Source: Oligoflexia bacterium (GTDB taxonomy: Bacteria; Bdellovibrionota; Bdellovibrionia; Bdellovibrionales; UBA1609). From it: DNA of 8,200 nucleotides. The position numbers and the translations under genes are program-made. Shown here piece after piece: positions 1 to 4,483 of this stretch. Every line of letters begins with the position of its first letter. Within the stretch, counting starts at the first letter, position 1. Where the stretch lies: contig JAPPIY010000329.1 in assembly GCA_026914095.1 (NCBI GenBank), forward strand, positions 1-8,200, in the 5' to 3' direction. The notes under the pieces were generated by a model. That model was not told the origin of the DNA. It did not search any database and saw nothing but the letters and a program-made list of their open reading frames with translations.

Positions 1-342
1 GGTTTTTTTGTTTCTTCTTTTATGCCCTTTTTCTCTGTCGCTTTTTTTATTTTGCTGATAGGCGTGACGGGGTTTTCCATTGGCTACAGTTTGTCTAACA
101 CCAGTTTAAACGGCGCTCTAAGTTTAATGACTTCTGAGAAAAAACAGGGGAGCATTTTTGGTGTGAATCAAAGTCTTTCCTCTATGGCAAGAATTATTGG
201 CCCGGCCACAGGAGGCTGGTTTTACCAGCATTTGAATCATGAAAGCCCTTTTTTATTTGCCGGCGCTTTAAGCTTAGGGGCCTTAGCCATTGCTATTTTG
301 TCAAAAAAAGATTTTCCTGATAAAGGAAAAACAGAAAACTAA
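1..342 (+). CDS. MFS drug/metabolite exporter, C-terminal part (5' end outside window)
   Basis: The reading frame is open from base 1, so this is the last 113 residues of a longer protein; the Met at base 22 is internal, not a start. The fragment has three hydrophobic stretches expected of the last helices of a 12-helix major facilitator superfamily transporter: a helix from about residue 8 to 30, one around SLSSMARIIGPATGGWFY, and a last one around SPFLFAGALSLGALAIAIL, followed by a short charged tail. The order 'polar loop, QGSIFGVNQSLSSMARIIGP, GG' is typical of the C-terminal half of TetA/DHA1-type drug:proton antiporters in the inner membrane. The substrate cannot be told from this part. 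It is not obviously co-transcribed with rpsL, because a 229-base gap with its own promoter-like sequence follows. Confidence is high for the superfamily and low for any specific export substrate. Confidence 0.85.
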   Translation, partial: GFFVSSFMPFFSVAFFILLIGVTGFSIGYSLSNTSLNGALSLMTSEKKQGSIFGVNQSLSSMARIIGPATGGWFYQHLNHESPFLFAGALSLGALAIAILSKKDFPDKGKTEN

Positions 343-368
343 AAAAAGCTAAAAAAGTGAATTTAGCA

Positions 369-474
369 TATAATTCCCAGAATTTCTTGTTATTGATTTT
401 GTTTGTGGGTTGGCAAACGATAAAAGTAATTTTACTCTAAAGCCATTGTAAATAAAAGCGTTCAAGGAATTATA
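369..474. repeat. Inverted pair of TATAATTCC / GGAATTATA modules
   Basis: TATAATTCC at 369-377 is the exact reverse complement of GGAATTATA at 466-474. The same module recurs at 3344-3352, 3469-3478 and 4376-4385, always between genes. The right copy continues as GAC, as at 3469 and 4376. The 88 bases between the arms are A+T-rich and show no gene. The pairing could be a decayed small repeat element, but with arms this short in A+T-rich DNA chance cannot be excluded. Confidence 0.4.
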
Positions 475-519
475 GACACAATTAAGTCGGCCGCTCTGTA
501 AAATTGATTGCAAAAACTC

Positions 520-548
520 TTGACTGGCCTTTTAAAAAATATTAGCTT
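520..548 (+). promoter_or_regulatory. Probable sigma70-type promoter of rpsL-rpsG
   Basis: TTGACT at 520-525 matches the -35 consensus at five of six positions. A 17-base spacer leads to TAGCTT at 543-548, a weak -10 that keeps the important T1, A2 and T6. The -10 lies 23 bases before the rpsL start, leaving a short leader with an AAGGG ribosome binding site at 560-564. The location just ahead of a ribosomal protein operon supports the call; the -10 is the weak point. Confidence 0.45.
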
Positions 549-571
549 CACTTCTTGTTAAGGGTAATTTT

Positions 572-946
572 ATGCCAACATTAAACCAATTAGTGAGAAA
601 AAACCGAGTCAAACAAGGCTCTTTGTCTAAATCCCCCGCTTTGGCCAGCTGTCCTCAACGGCGGGGAGTTTGCACTCGTGTTTTTACCACAACACCTAAA
701 AAGCCAAATTCCGCTTTAAGAAAGGTAGCCAGAGTCAAATTATCTTCAGGTTTTGAAGTCAATTCATATATTCCTGGGATTGGGCATAATTTGCAGGAAC
801 ACAGCGTGGTGTTGGTTCGCGGAGGAAAAGTGAAAGATTTGCCGGGGGTTCGCTATCACATAGTCCGAGGAACTTTGGACACTCAAGGGGTAGCTGATAG
901 AAAGAGAGGCCGCTCTAAATATGGCTCAAAAAGGCCTAAAAAGTAA
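572..946 (+). CDS. rpsL: 30S ribosomal protein S12
   Basis: S12 sits at the decoding centre of the small subunit and takes part in tRNA selection accuracy. The 124-residue length and whole sequence are typical of the family: PTLNQLVRKNR at the start, TTPKKPNSALRKVARV at 40-55, GHNLQEHSVVLVRGGKVKDL at 71-90, then PGVRYH, and the basic tail RSKYGSKRPKK. The two lysines at which streptomycin-resistance changes usually fall, K43 and K88 (counting Met), are both wild type, so the protein should be of the streptomycin-sensitive kind. D89 in KDLPG is the residue that RimO methylthiolates in bacteria that have that enzyme. The start has AAGGG eight bases upstream. It is the first gene of a two-gene unit, 46 bases ahead of rpsG. 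Confidence 0.98.
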   Translation: MPTLNQLVRKNRVKQGSLSKSPALASCPQRRGVCTRVFTTTPKKPNSALRKVARVKLSSGFEVNSYIPGIGHNLQEHSVVLVRGGKVKDLPGVRYHIVRGTLDTQGVADRKRGRSKYGSKRPKK

Positions 947-992
947 GCCTTTGGTAAGAGAGACCTGAATAAAAGAGAAAAATCGAGGGAAA

Positions 993-1472
993 ATGTCTAG
1001 GAGAAGAAAAAATAGAAGTTTGGCTAGAGATATAAAGCCAGATCCAATTTATAACGATATGACTGTGGCTCGTTTTATCAATAAGCTGACCTTGGATGGC
1101 AAAAAGGAAAAAGCTCGGGGTATTTTTTACAACTCTCTTGAAAAAATCAAGGAGCTGGAATCCTCTCAAGATCCTATTTCTGTCTTTAAAAAAGCGATTG
1201 AAAACTGCAAGCCCTCTATGGAAGTTCGCTCCCGCAGAGTGGGAGGCGCCACTTATCAAGTGCCAGTGGATGTGCGTCCCGCAAGAAAAGTGACTTTGGC
1301 GATGCGTTGGCTGGTTCTTCACTCGCGGTCTCGTAAAGGGAAGCCTATGGCTGAGAGCTTGGCAAAAGAGTTAGTTGAAGCCTACAACAATCGGGGCAAT
1401 GCGGTTAAGAAAAAAGAGGAAGTTCACCGAATGGCTGAATCCAACCGCGCTTTTTCTCACTACAATTGGTAG
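993..1472 (+). CDS. rpsG: 30S ribosomal protein S7
   Basis: S7 nucleates assembly of the 30S head by binding the 3' major domain of 16S rRNA, and contacts E-site tRNA. The protein has 159 residues, close to the usual 156. The basic N-terminus MSRRRK, the S7 signature region around residues 20-47 (containing LTLDGKKEKA), the segment EVRSRRVGGATYQVPVDVRP at 77-96, and the C-terminus NNRGNAVKKKEEVHRMAES ending FSHYNW are all present. The NNRG and FSHY features fit Alphaproteobacteria better than the E. coli form. The start is supported by GAGGGA at 985-990, close to the ATG. rpsL lies 46 bases upstream. Normally fusA and tuf follow, but here the convergent aspS ends only 9 bases away and no separate terminator fits in the gap. 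Confidence 0.98.
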   Translation: MSRRRKNRSLARDIKPDPIYNDMTVARFINKLTLDGKKEKARGIFYNSLEKIKELESSQDPISVFKKAIENCKPSMEVRSRRVGGATYQVPVDVRPARKVTLAMRWLVLHSRSRKGKPMAESLAKELVEAYNNRGNAVKKKEEVHRMAESNRAFSHYNW

Positions 1473-1481
1473 TAAAGAAAT

Positions 1482-3269
1482 CTATTCATTTTTTATAACA
1501 GACAGCCCCAGCTCTGTTAAGGTGTCTGTATTGGCGGGAGAGGGGGCTTGAGACATTAAGCAAACCGCGCGGGTTGTTTTTGGAAAGGCCATCACATCTC
1601 TGATATTATTTGTGTTTGTTAAAAGCATAATCAGTCTTTCTATTCCCCAGGCAATGCCGCCGTGAGGAGGCGCTCCATAGCTTAAAGCTGTTAAAAAAAA
1701 GCCAAATTGATTTTCTATATCTTGCTGGCTCAAGCCTAAGACAGAAAAAATTCTTTTTTGAAGAGCTGTATCAAAAATACGAAGGCTTCCGCCTGCCAGC
1801 TCATGGCCATTGCAGACTAAGTCATAAGCCCTTGCTTTTATTTTTGAAAGATTTTCTGTAAGGCTTTCACTTAAAAGAGCAATGTCCTTTTGCTGGGGCA
1901 AAGTGAAAGGGTGATGGAGGGCGGTCCATTTTTTTATCTCTGGATCAAAATAAAAATAAGGGAAATCTTTTATCCACACAAATTTTGTTTGAGAGCTGTC
2001 AATCAAGTTTTCCTCTTTTCCAAATAAAAAGAGCAGTTGGGATAAGACCGTATTGACAAGAGCGCTCTCTCCAGAGCTGATAAAACAAATCCCTTCCTCT
2101 CTGCCTCCCGCTTTTTCATAAAGCTTTTGCAAAAAGTTTTCACTGATATGTTTTTTTATAGGGGATTTCCATTCTGTTTCTGTTTTTTGTATCCATAGGA
2201 TTCCTTGAGCTCCCATAGACTTTACTGTTTTTTGTATTTCGTCCGATCGACTTCTTGAAAAAGTTAAATGAGGGACAAAAAGCCCTTTGGCGCAAGAGCC
2301 TTGATTGAGGGCTGATAACAAAACTTTTACATTTGAAGTTTTGATAATCTCTGAATCAATCCGCTTTAATTCTAAAGGATTTCTTAAATCTGGTTTATCT
2401 GTTCCAAAACGATCTAAGGCGGATTGATAAGATAAATGGGGAAAATCTGAGACAGTTTCATTTTTTATCTCTTTCCAAATTTTTTGTATCAGCTGTTCTG
2501 TCAAGGATAGGATGTTTTCTTCGTCGGCAAAGCTCATCTCTAAATCAAGCTGAGTGAATTCAGGCTGTCGGTTGGACCTCAAATCTTCATCACGAAAGCA
2601 TCTGGCTATTTGAAAGTATTTTTCAAAACTTGAGAGCATTAAAAGCTGTTTTAAGGTTTGAGGGCTTTGCGGAAGGGCGTAAAAACATCCTTTTTGTTTT
2701 CTGGAGGGAACCAGATAGTCTCTAGCTCCTTCAGGAGTGCTTTTATAAAGGATAGGAGTTTCAATTTCACAAAAATTTTGTTTGGAAAGCTCCTGCCGAA
2801 TGATTTGCAAAGCTTTATGCCGTATTTTTAAATTTTGTTTGAGAGCTGGTCTTCTTCTAAAATCTAAATAACGATACTGCAAAGCTAGATCTTCATTCAC
2901 TGTGTCCCCAGAGCGAAAGGGGGCTGTTTTTGCTTTTGACAACAGAGTTATCTCTTGGGGAATGATTTCTATTTCTCCTGTCTTGATTTTTTTATTTTGC
3001 ATGTTTTTGGGGCGGGCTTTTACTTTCCCTCGGACAGATAAAATACAATCATATCCTAAAGATTGATGTTTTTTCCATTGGGAGCTGTTTTTATCGCAGT
3101 TAATTTGAATAAGGCCGCTTTCATCCCATAAATCAATAAAAACAAGAGGGCCATGATCTCTTATAGCTTTAATCCAGCCATTTAAAACGACCGTTTGATC
3201 TTCCATCTGTAAGTTAATTTCTTCTGAAAGATGAGTGCGTTTTATGGATTGATTCCATTCACTGAACAT
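1482..3269 (-). CDS. aspS: Aspartyl-tRNA synthetase, bacterial type (likely non-discriminating)
   Basis: This class IIb enzyme joins aspartate to tRNA(Asp). Counting from the ATG at 3269 (595 residues; E. coli has 590), the order is: N-terminal OB-fold anticodon-binding domain (about 20-120, with RDHGPLVFIDLWDESG at 37-52), catalytic core starting near YRYLDFRRRP, motif 1 region with IETPILYKSTPEGARDYLVP, QSPQ at 201-204, motif 2 FRDEDLRSNRQPEFTQLD at 225-242, the bacterial GAD insertion (about 288-408), HHPFTLP, GHELAGGSLRI, and motif 3 HGGIAWGIERLIMLL near 537-551. His39 in RDHG occupies the position where non-discriminating bacterial AspRS have His and discriminating ones (E. coli RRDLGS) have Leu, so charging of tRNA(Asn) as well is likely. 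Motif 3 reads GIER where bacterial AspRS usually have GLDR. An in-frame TTG at 3305 would add 12 residues; ATG was preferred because the shorter form already covers the family length. Neither start has a clear Shine-Dalgarno site. Confidence 0.96.
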   Translation of the reverse strand: MFSEWNQSIKRTHLSEEINLQMEDQTVVLNGWIKAIRDHGPLVFIDLWDESGLIQINCDKNSSQWKKHQSLGYDCILSVRGKVKARPKNMQNKKIKTGEIEIIPQEITLLSKAKTAPFRSGDTVNEDLALQYRYLDFRRRPALKQNLKIRHKALQIIRQELSKQNFCEIETPILYKSTPEGARDYLVPSRKQKGCFYALPQSPQTLKQLLMLSSFEKYFQIARCFRDEDLRSNRQPEFTQLDLEMSFADEENILSLTEQLIQKIWKEIKNETVSDFPHLSYQSALDRFGTDKPDLRNPLELKRIDSEIIKTSNVKVLLSALNQGSCAKGLFVPHLTFSRSRSDEIQKTVKSMGAQGILWIQKTETEWKSPIKKHISENFLQKLYEKAGGREEGICFISSGESALVNTVLSQLLFLFGKEENLIDSSQTKFVWIKDFPYFYFDPEIKKWTALHHPFTLPQQKDIALLSESLTENLSKIKARAYDLVCNGHELAGGSLRIFDTALQKRIFSVLGLSQQDIENQFGFFLTALSYGAPPHGGIAWGIERLIMLLTNTNNIRDVMAFPKTTRAVCLMSQAPSPANTDTLTELGLSVIKNE

Positions 3270-3337
3270 TAAGAGAGAATTACCATAAGGCAGGCTATCT
3301 ATCAAGCTGTTATCTGGCTGTGTCTGAAAATTCAGAA

Positions 3338-3352
3338 ATTATAGGAATTATA
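3338..3352 (-). promoter_or_regulatory. Possible -10 region(s) of aspS
   Basis: On the minus strand TATAAT occurs twice, at 3352-3347 and 3343-3338, about 70-80 bases ahead of the aspS ATG. Both are perfect -10 hexamers. No good -35 hexamer sits 16-18 bases further upstream, and the right-hand box is part of a repeat module that recurs elsewhere. A promoter here is therefore only a possibility. Confidence 0.25.
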
Positions 3353-3383
3353 TAGTGATTCCATTTGAATTTTCCGTTGCCTT

Positions 3384-3440
3384 TGTCCTTCCCGCAACAC
3401 CTGTCCTTCCCGCAAAAGCGGGAATCCAGCTGAAACTGGA
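3384..3440. repeat. Palindromic TTCCCGC..GCGGGAA intergenic repeat with tandem half-copy
   Basis: TGTCCTTCCCGCAA occurs twice, at 3384-3397 and 3402-3415, with an 18-base period. The second copy forms a 7-bp perfect hairpin, TTCCCGC (3407-3413) with GCGGGAA (3418-3424) around an AAAA loop. A second small hairpin follows, TCCAG (3425-3429) with CTGGA (3436-3440). The order 'TTCCCGC, GCGGGAATCCAG' resembles a palindromic intergenic repeat known from many proteobacterial genomes. No T-run follows, so it does not look like a simple terminator. Confidence 0.7.
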
Positions 3441-3444
3441 ATCT

Positions 3445-3459
3445 TCAAACAAGATCAGT
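3445..3459 (+). repeat. TCAAACA-type module, copy 1 (shortened)
   Basis: TCAAACAAGATCAGT here matches copies at 3529-3547 (TCAAACAAAATCAGTCTAA) and 4392-4410 (TCAAACAGAATCAGTCTAA), but lacks one base in the middle and diverges after CAGT. All three are intergenic and on the same strand. Confidence 0.45.
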
Positions 3460-3468
3460 ATATAACTC

Positions 3469-3485
3469 GGGAATTATAGACTTAA
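3469..3485 (+). repeat. GGGAATTATAGACTTAA module
   Basis: This 17-base sequence is the clearest single copy of the module that forms the outer ends of the 4246-4379 element; there the right end reads on the minus strand as GGGAATTATAGACTTAAC. It matches for 17 bases and then diverges (AAGCT instead of CTTCG). Confidence 0.6.
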
Positions 3486-3528
3486 AAGCTATGAAAGCCT
3501 TTAACCATAAAGAATTTAGCAGAAAAAC

Positions 3529-3547
3529 TCAAACAAAATCAGTCTAA
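3529..3547 (+). repeat. TCAAACA-type module, copy 2
   Basis: TCAAACAAAATCAGTCTAA differs from the copy at 4392-4410 at one of 19 positions. It lies 12 bases below the 3' end of the small membrane protein gene. The spacing from the GGGAATTATA module differs between the two sites, so the modules are separable. Confidence 0.6.
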
Positions 3548-3558
3548 CCAAATCTGTT

Positions 3559-3981
3559 TTAAAGAGATAGTTTATCAGTGTGCTGTTTTACAAGTATAAA
3601 TGCGCCTATTAGCAACAGCGCAAGGCCATACACGATACGGAACCAGTGGCTTTTTACTATAAAGGACATTTTCTTTGCAAGATGGATAAGATGTCTGGGA
3701 AATAAGAGCCAGAGAGAAGCTTTTATAACTAGAATCCAGCCAAACAGCGTTATGATAATAGAATAGCCAAAATACCAGTCATTATGAACCCATACTGTGA
3801 TGAATCCCAGAATTAAAAACATCCAAGCTGTCAAATAGATTAAGACTTCATTATTTTTTATGTCAGTAAAAGCGTCAAAAAGAGAGCGGGGGATATGTGA
3901 GTTCACTAAAAAGGCTATACCTCCTATGATGAGAGAGCTGGCAATCACATTTTCCACTAGAGAATATAAATCAATAAGCAT
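3559..3981 (-). CDS. Small four-helix integral membrane protein, function unknown
   Basis: This 140-residue protein has four predicted membrane helices, at about residues 10-27, 46-66, 72-94 and 114-131, with short polar links and a charged C-terminal tail. No catalytic motif is visible. The central pattern, 'helix, VWVHNDW, IIITLFGWILVIKASLWLLFP', resembles small uncharacterised bacterial membrane proteins in which a conserved HNxW precedes an ITLxGWxxxIKxxxxLxFP helix. That likeness is from memory of the pattern and does not give a function. The start is well supported by AAGGAGG just upstream, the strongest ribosome binding site in the window. A TTGACA hexamer on the minus strand (4062-4057), about 80 bases upstream, could be a -35 element, but its -10 partner (TTTCAT at 17 bases) is poor. 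The gene stands alone, divergent from the glycosyltransferase gene. Confidence 0.85.
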   Translation of the reverse strand: MLIDLYSLVENVIASSLIIGGIAFLVNSHIPRSLFDAFTDIKNNEVLIYLTAWMFLILGFITVWVHNDWYFGYSIIITLFGWILVIKASLWLLFPRHLIHLAKKMSFIVKSHWFRIVYGLALLLIGAFILVKQHTDKLSL

Positions 3982-3985
3982 AAAA

Positions 3986-3992
3986 CCTCCTT
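3986..3992 (-). promoter_or_regulatory. Strong Shine-Dalgarno site of the small membrane protein gene
   Basis: AAGGAGG on the minus strand lies four T residues ahead of the ATG at 3981. It decides the start and shows that classical ribosome binding sites are used here, in contrast to aspS, the GT-C gene and the radical SAM gene, which lack one. Confidence 0.8.
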
Positions 3993-4152
3993 GGGTTGGG
4001 TGAAAGGAGTTTTAAAAACCCCTCTTAGATTTAATGAAAACAGAGTTTATTTAAAATGTCAAAAGCCTTTTGAGCTTGAAGATAACTTAACCTTTAGCTT
4101 AAATAAAGAGCTTTAATCTGCTGGTTTTTTTAGGAAATTGGTTTTTTTTGGA

Positions 4153-4235
4153 AATTCCCGTCCTTGCCCTCATTTTCACAGAGGCATGCTTTTTCGTGAG
4201 GAAATGCTTTCGCAGGGATGACTGCCATACTGAAT
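4153..4235. repeat. Degenerate palindromic repeat mosaic
   Basis: This stretch reads like joined fragments of the family seen at 3384-3440: AATTCCCGTCCTTGCC, then GGCATGC, a CGTGAGG piece, and GCTTTCGCAGGGATGACTGC, whose reverse complement (GCAGTCATCCCTGCGAAAGC) resembles a 'GTCATTCCCGCGAAAGCGGG' type repeat. Its AATTCCCGT at 4153-4161 also occurs at 4379-4387, just outside the neighbouring inverted-repeat element. The match is by eye and approximate. Confidence 0.4.
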
Positions 4236-4245
4236 TTTCAGAAAC

Positions 4246-4379
4246 TATAGACTTAACTTCGCATAGAGAGCCTTCAAACCAAGGAAATGAAAGGGTTTTG
4301 AGCAATTTCTCTGGGAAATAAATAAGGATAGAATTAAGACCAAAAATAAATAAAGGAGCCATGCGAAGTTAAGTCTATA
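4246..4379. mobile_element. MITE-like 134-bp element with perfect 19-bp terminal inverted repeats
   Basis: TATAGACTTAACTTCGCAT at 4246-4264 is the exact reverse complement of the sequence at 4361-4379. The 96-bp interior is A+T-rich and encodes no transposase. The outer end module (GGGAATTATAGACTTAA) recurs as single copies elsewhere in the window, which fits a dispersed non-autonomous element or its remnants. Possible origins are a miniature inverted-repeat transposable element, an insertion sequence reduced to its ends, or a hairpin-forming intergenic repeat. The TATA at each tip would fit a transposase with TA targets (IS630/Tc1 type), but no clear target-site duplication beyond that can be assigned. 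Confidence 0.5.
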
Positions 4380-4391
4380 ATTCCCGTTTTT

Positions 4392-4410
4392 TCAAACAGA
4401 ATCAGTCTAA
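4392..4410 (+). repeat. TCAAACA-type module, copy 3
   Basis: TCAAACAGAATCAGTCTAA matches the copy at 3529-3547 with one change. Its last nine bases, TCAGTCTAA, form the left arm of the hairpin at 4402-4437. Confidence 0.6.
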
Positions 4411-4437
4411 TAAGATAAATTGTATTATTTAGACTGA
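4402..4437 (+). promoter_or_regulatory. Hairpin-forming sequence upstream of the GT-C gene
   Basis: TCAGTCTAA (4402-4410) pairs perfectly with TTAGACTGA (4429-4437), and a single bulged base allows three further A-T pairs inside. It ends 46 bases before the chosen start of the glycosyltransferase gene. It could be a leader hairpin, an operator-like dyad or a weak terminator. No T-run follows on the plus strand, so termination is the least likely. Confidence 0.4.
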
Positions 4438-4483
4438 AGATAGCCTAGACAGAATTAAAACTTTCATATATTTGTTAAAGGCA

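Larger units (their letters stand above)
343..571. other. Intergenic region between MFS gene and rpsL
   Basis: No ORF of note and no tRNA-like structure is visible. The gap contains a 9-bp inverted repeat (369-377 and 466-474), a small hairpin-capable sequence GTTTG/CAAAC at 401-405 and 414-418, and the likely rpsL promoter near 520-548. No convincing rho-independent terminator follows the transporter gene. Confidence 0.6.
3270..3558. other. Intergenic region upstream of aspS, rich in repeat modules
   Basis: This gap lies upstream of aspS and downstream of the small membrane protein gene, both on the minus strand. No gene is visible. It contains two TATAAT hexamers on the minus strand (3338-3343 and 3347-3352), a tandem and palindromic TTCCCGC repeat block (3384-3440), two copies of a TCAAACA..ATCAGT module (3445-3459 and 3529-3547), and a GGGAATTATAGACTTAA module (3469-3485). 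Confidence 0.6.
3982..4483. other. Divergent intergenic region with repeat elements
   Basis: About 500 bases between two divergent genes. From left to right it holds the ribosome binding site and possible -35 of the minus-strand gene, A+T-rich DNA, a mosaic of degenerate palindromic repeat pieces (4153-4235), the 134-bp element with 19-bp inverted ends (4246-4379), a TCAAACA-type module (4392-4410) and a hairpin (4402-4437). A minus-strand ORF of 87 codons at 4099-4362 runs through these repeats and is not taken as a gene. Confidence 0.65.

Noticed and set aside
348..367. GCTAAA/TTTAGC hairpin just after the MFS gene as a terminator
   Set aside because: The stem is only six mostly A-T pairs and no T-run follows.
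343..571. tRNA or small RNA gene in the gap before rpsL
   Set aside because: No cloverleaf, no TTCGA-type T-loop and no stable long stem could be found.
1096..1293. Plus-strand ORF of 65 codons inside rpsG
   Set aside because: It is an out-of-frame reading of rpsG; the lysine-rich product simply reflects the A-rich codons of S7.
936..1322. Minus-strand ORF of 128 codons opposite rpsG
   Set aside because: It lies almost wholly antisense to rpsG, a certain gene, and its translation shows no recognisable domain.
1498..1529. ACAGACA/TGTCTGT inverted repeat at the 3' end of aspS as a terminator for aspS or rpsG
   Set aside because: The loop is 18 bases, the arms lie inside the aspS coding region, and no T-run follows on either strand in the right place.
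3267..3305. TTG at 3305 as the aspS start
   Set aside because: The ATG at 3269 already gives 595 residues, matching the family, and the TTG has no ribosome binding site. It stays possible.
3578..3766. Plus-strand ORF of 62 codons inside the small membrane protein gene
   Set aside because: It is antisense to a gene with a strong ribosome binding site and four clear membrane helices.
4099..4362. Minus-strand ORF of 87 codons with a hydrophobic start
   Set aside because: It runs through the inverted-repeat element and the palindromic mosaic. Its start lies within the repeat end, with the GGAG before it absent on that strand, and the product changes character along its length as the repeats do.
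3270..4483. CRISPR array in the repeat-rich gaps
   Set aside because: The repeats differ in length and orientation and are irregularly spaced, without uniform spacers, and no cas gene is present.
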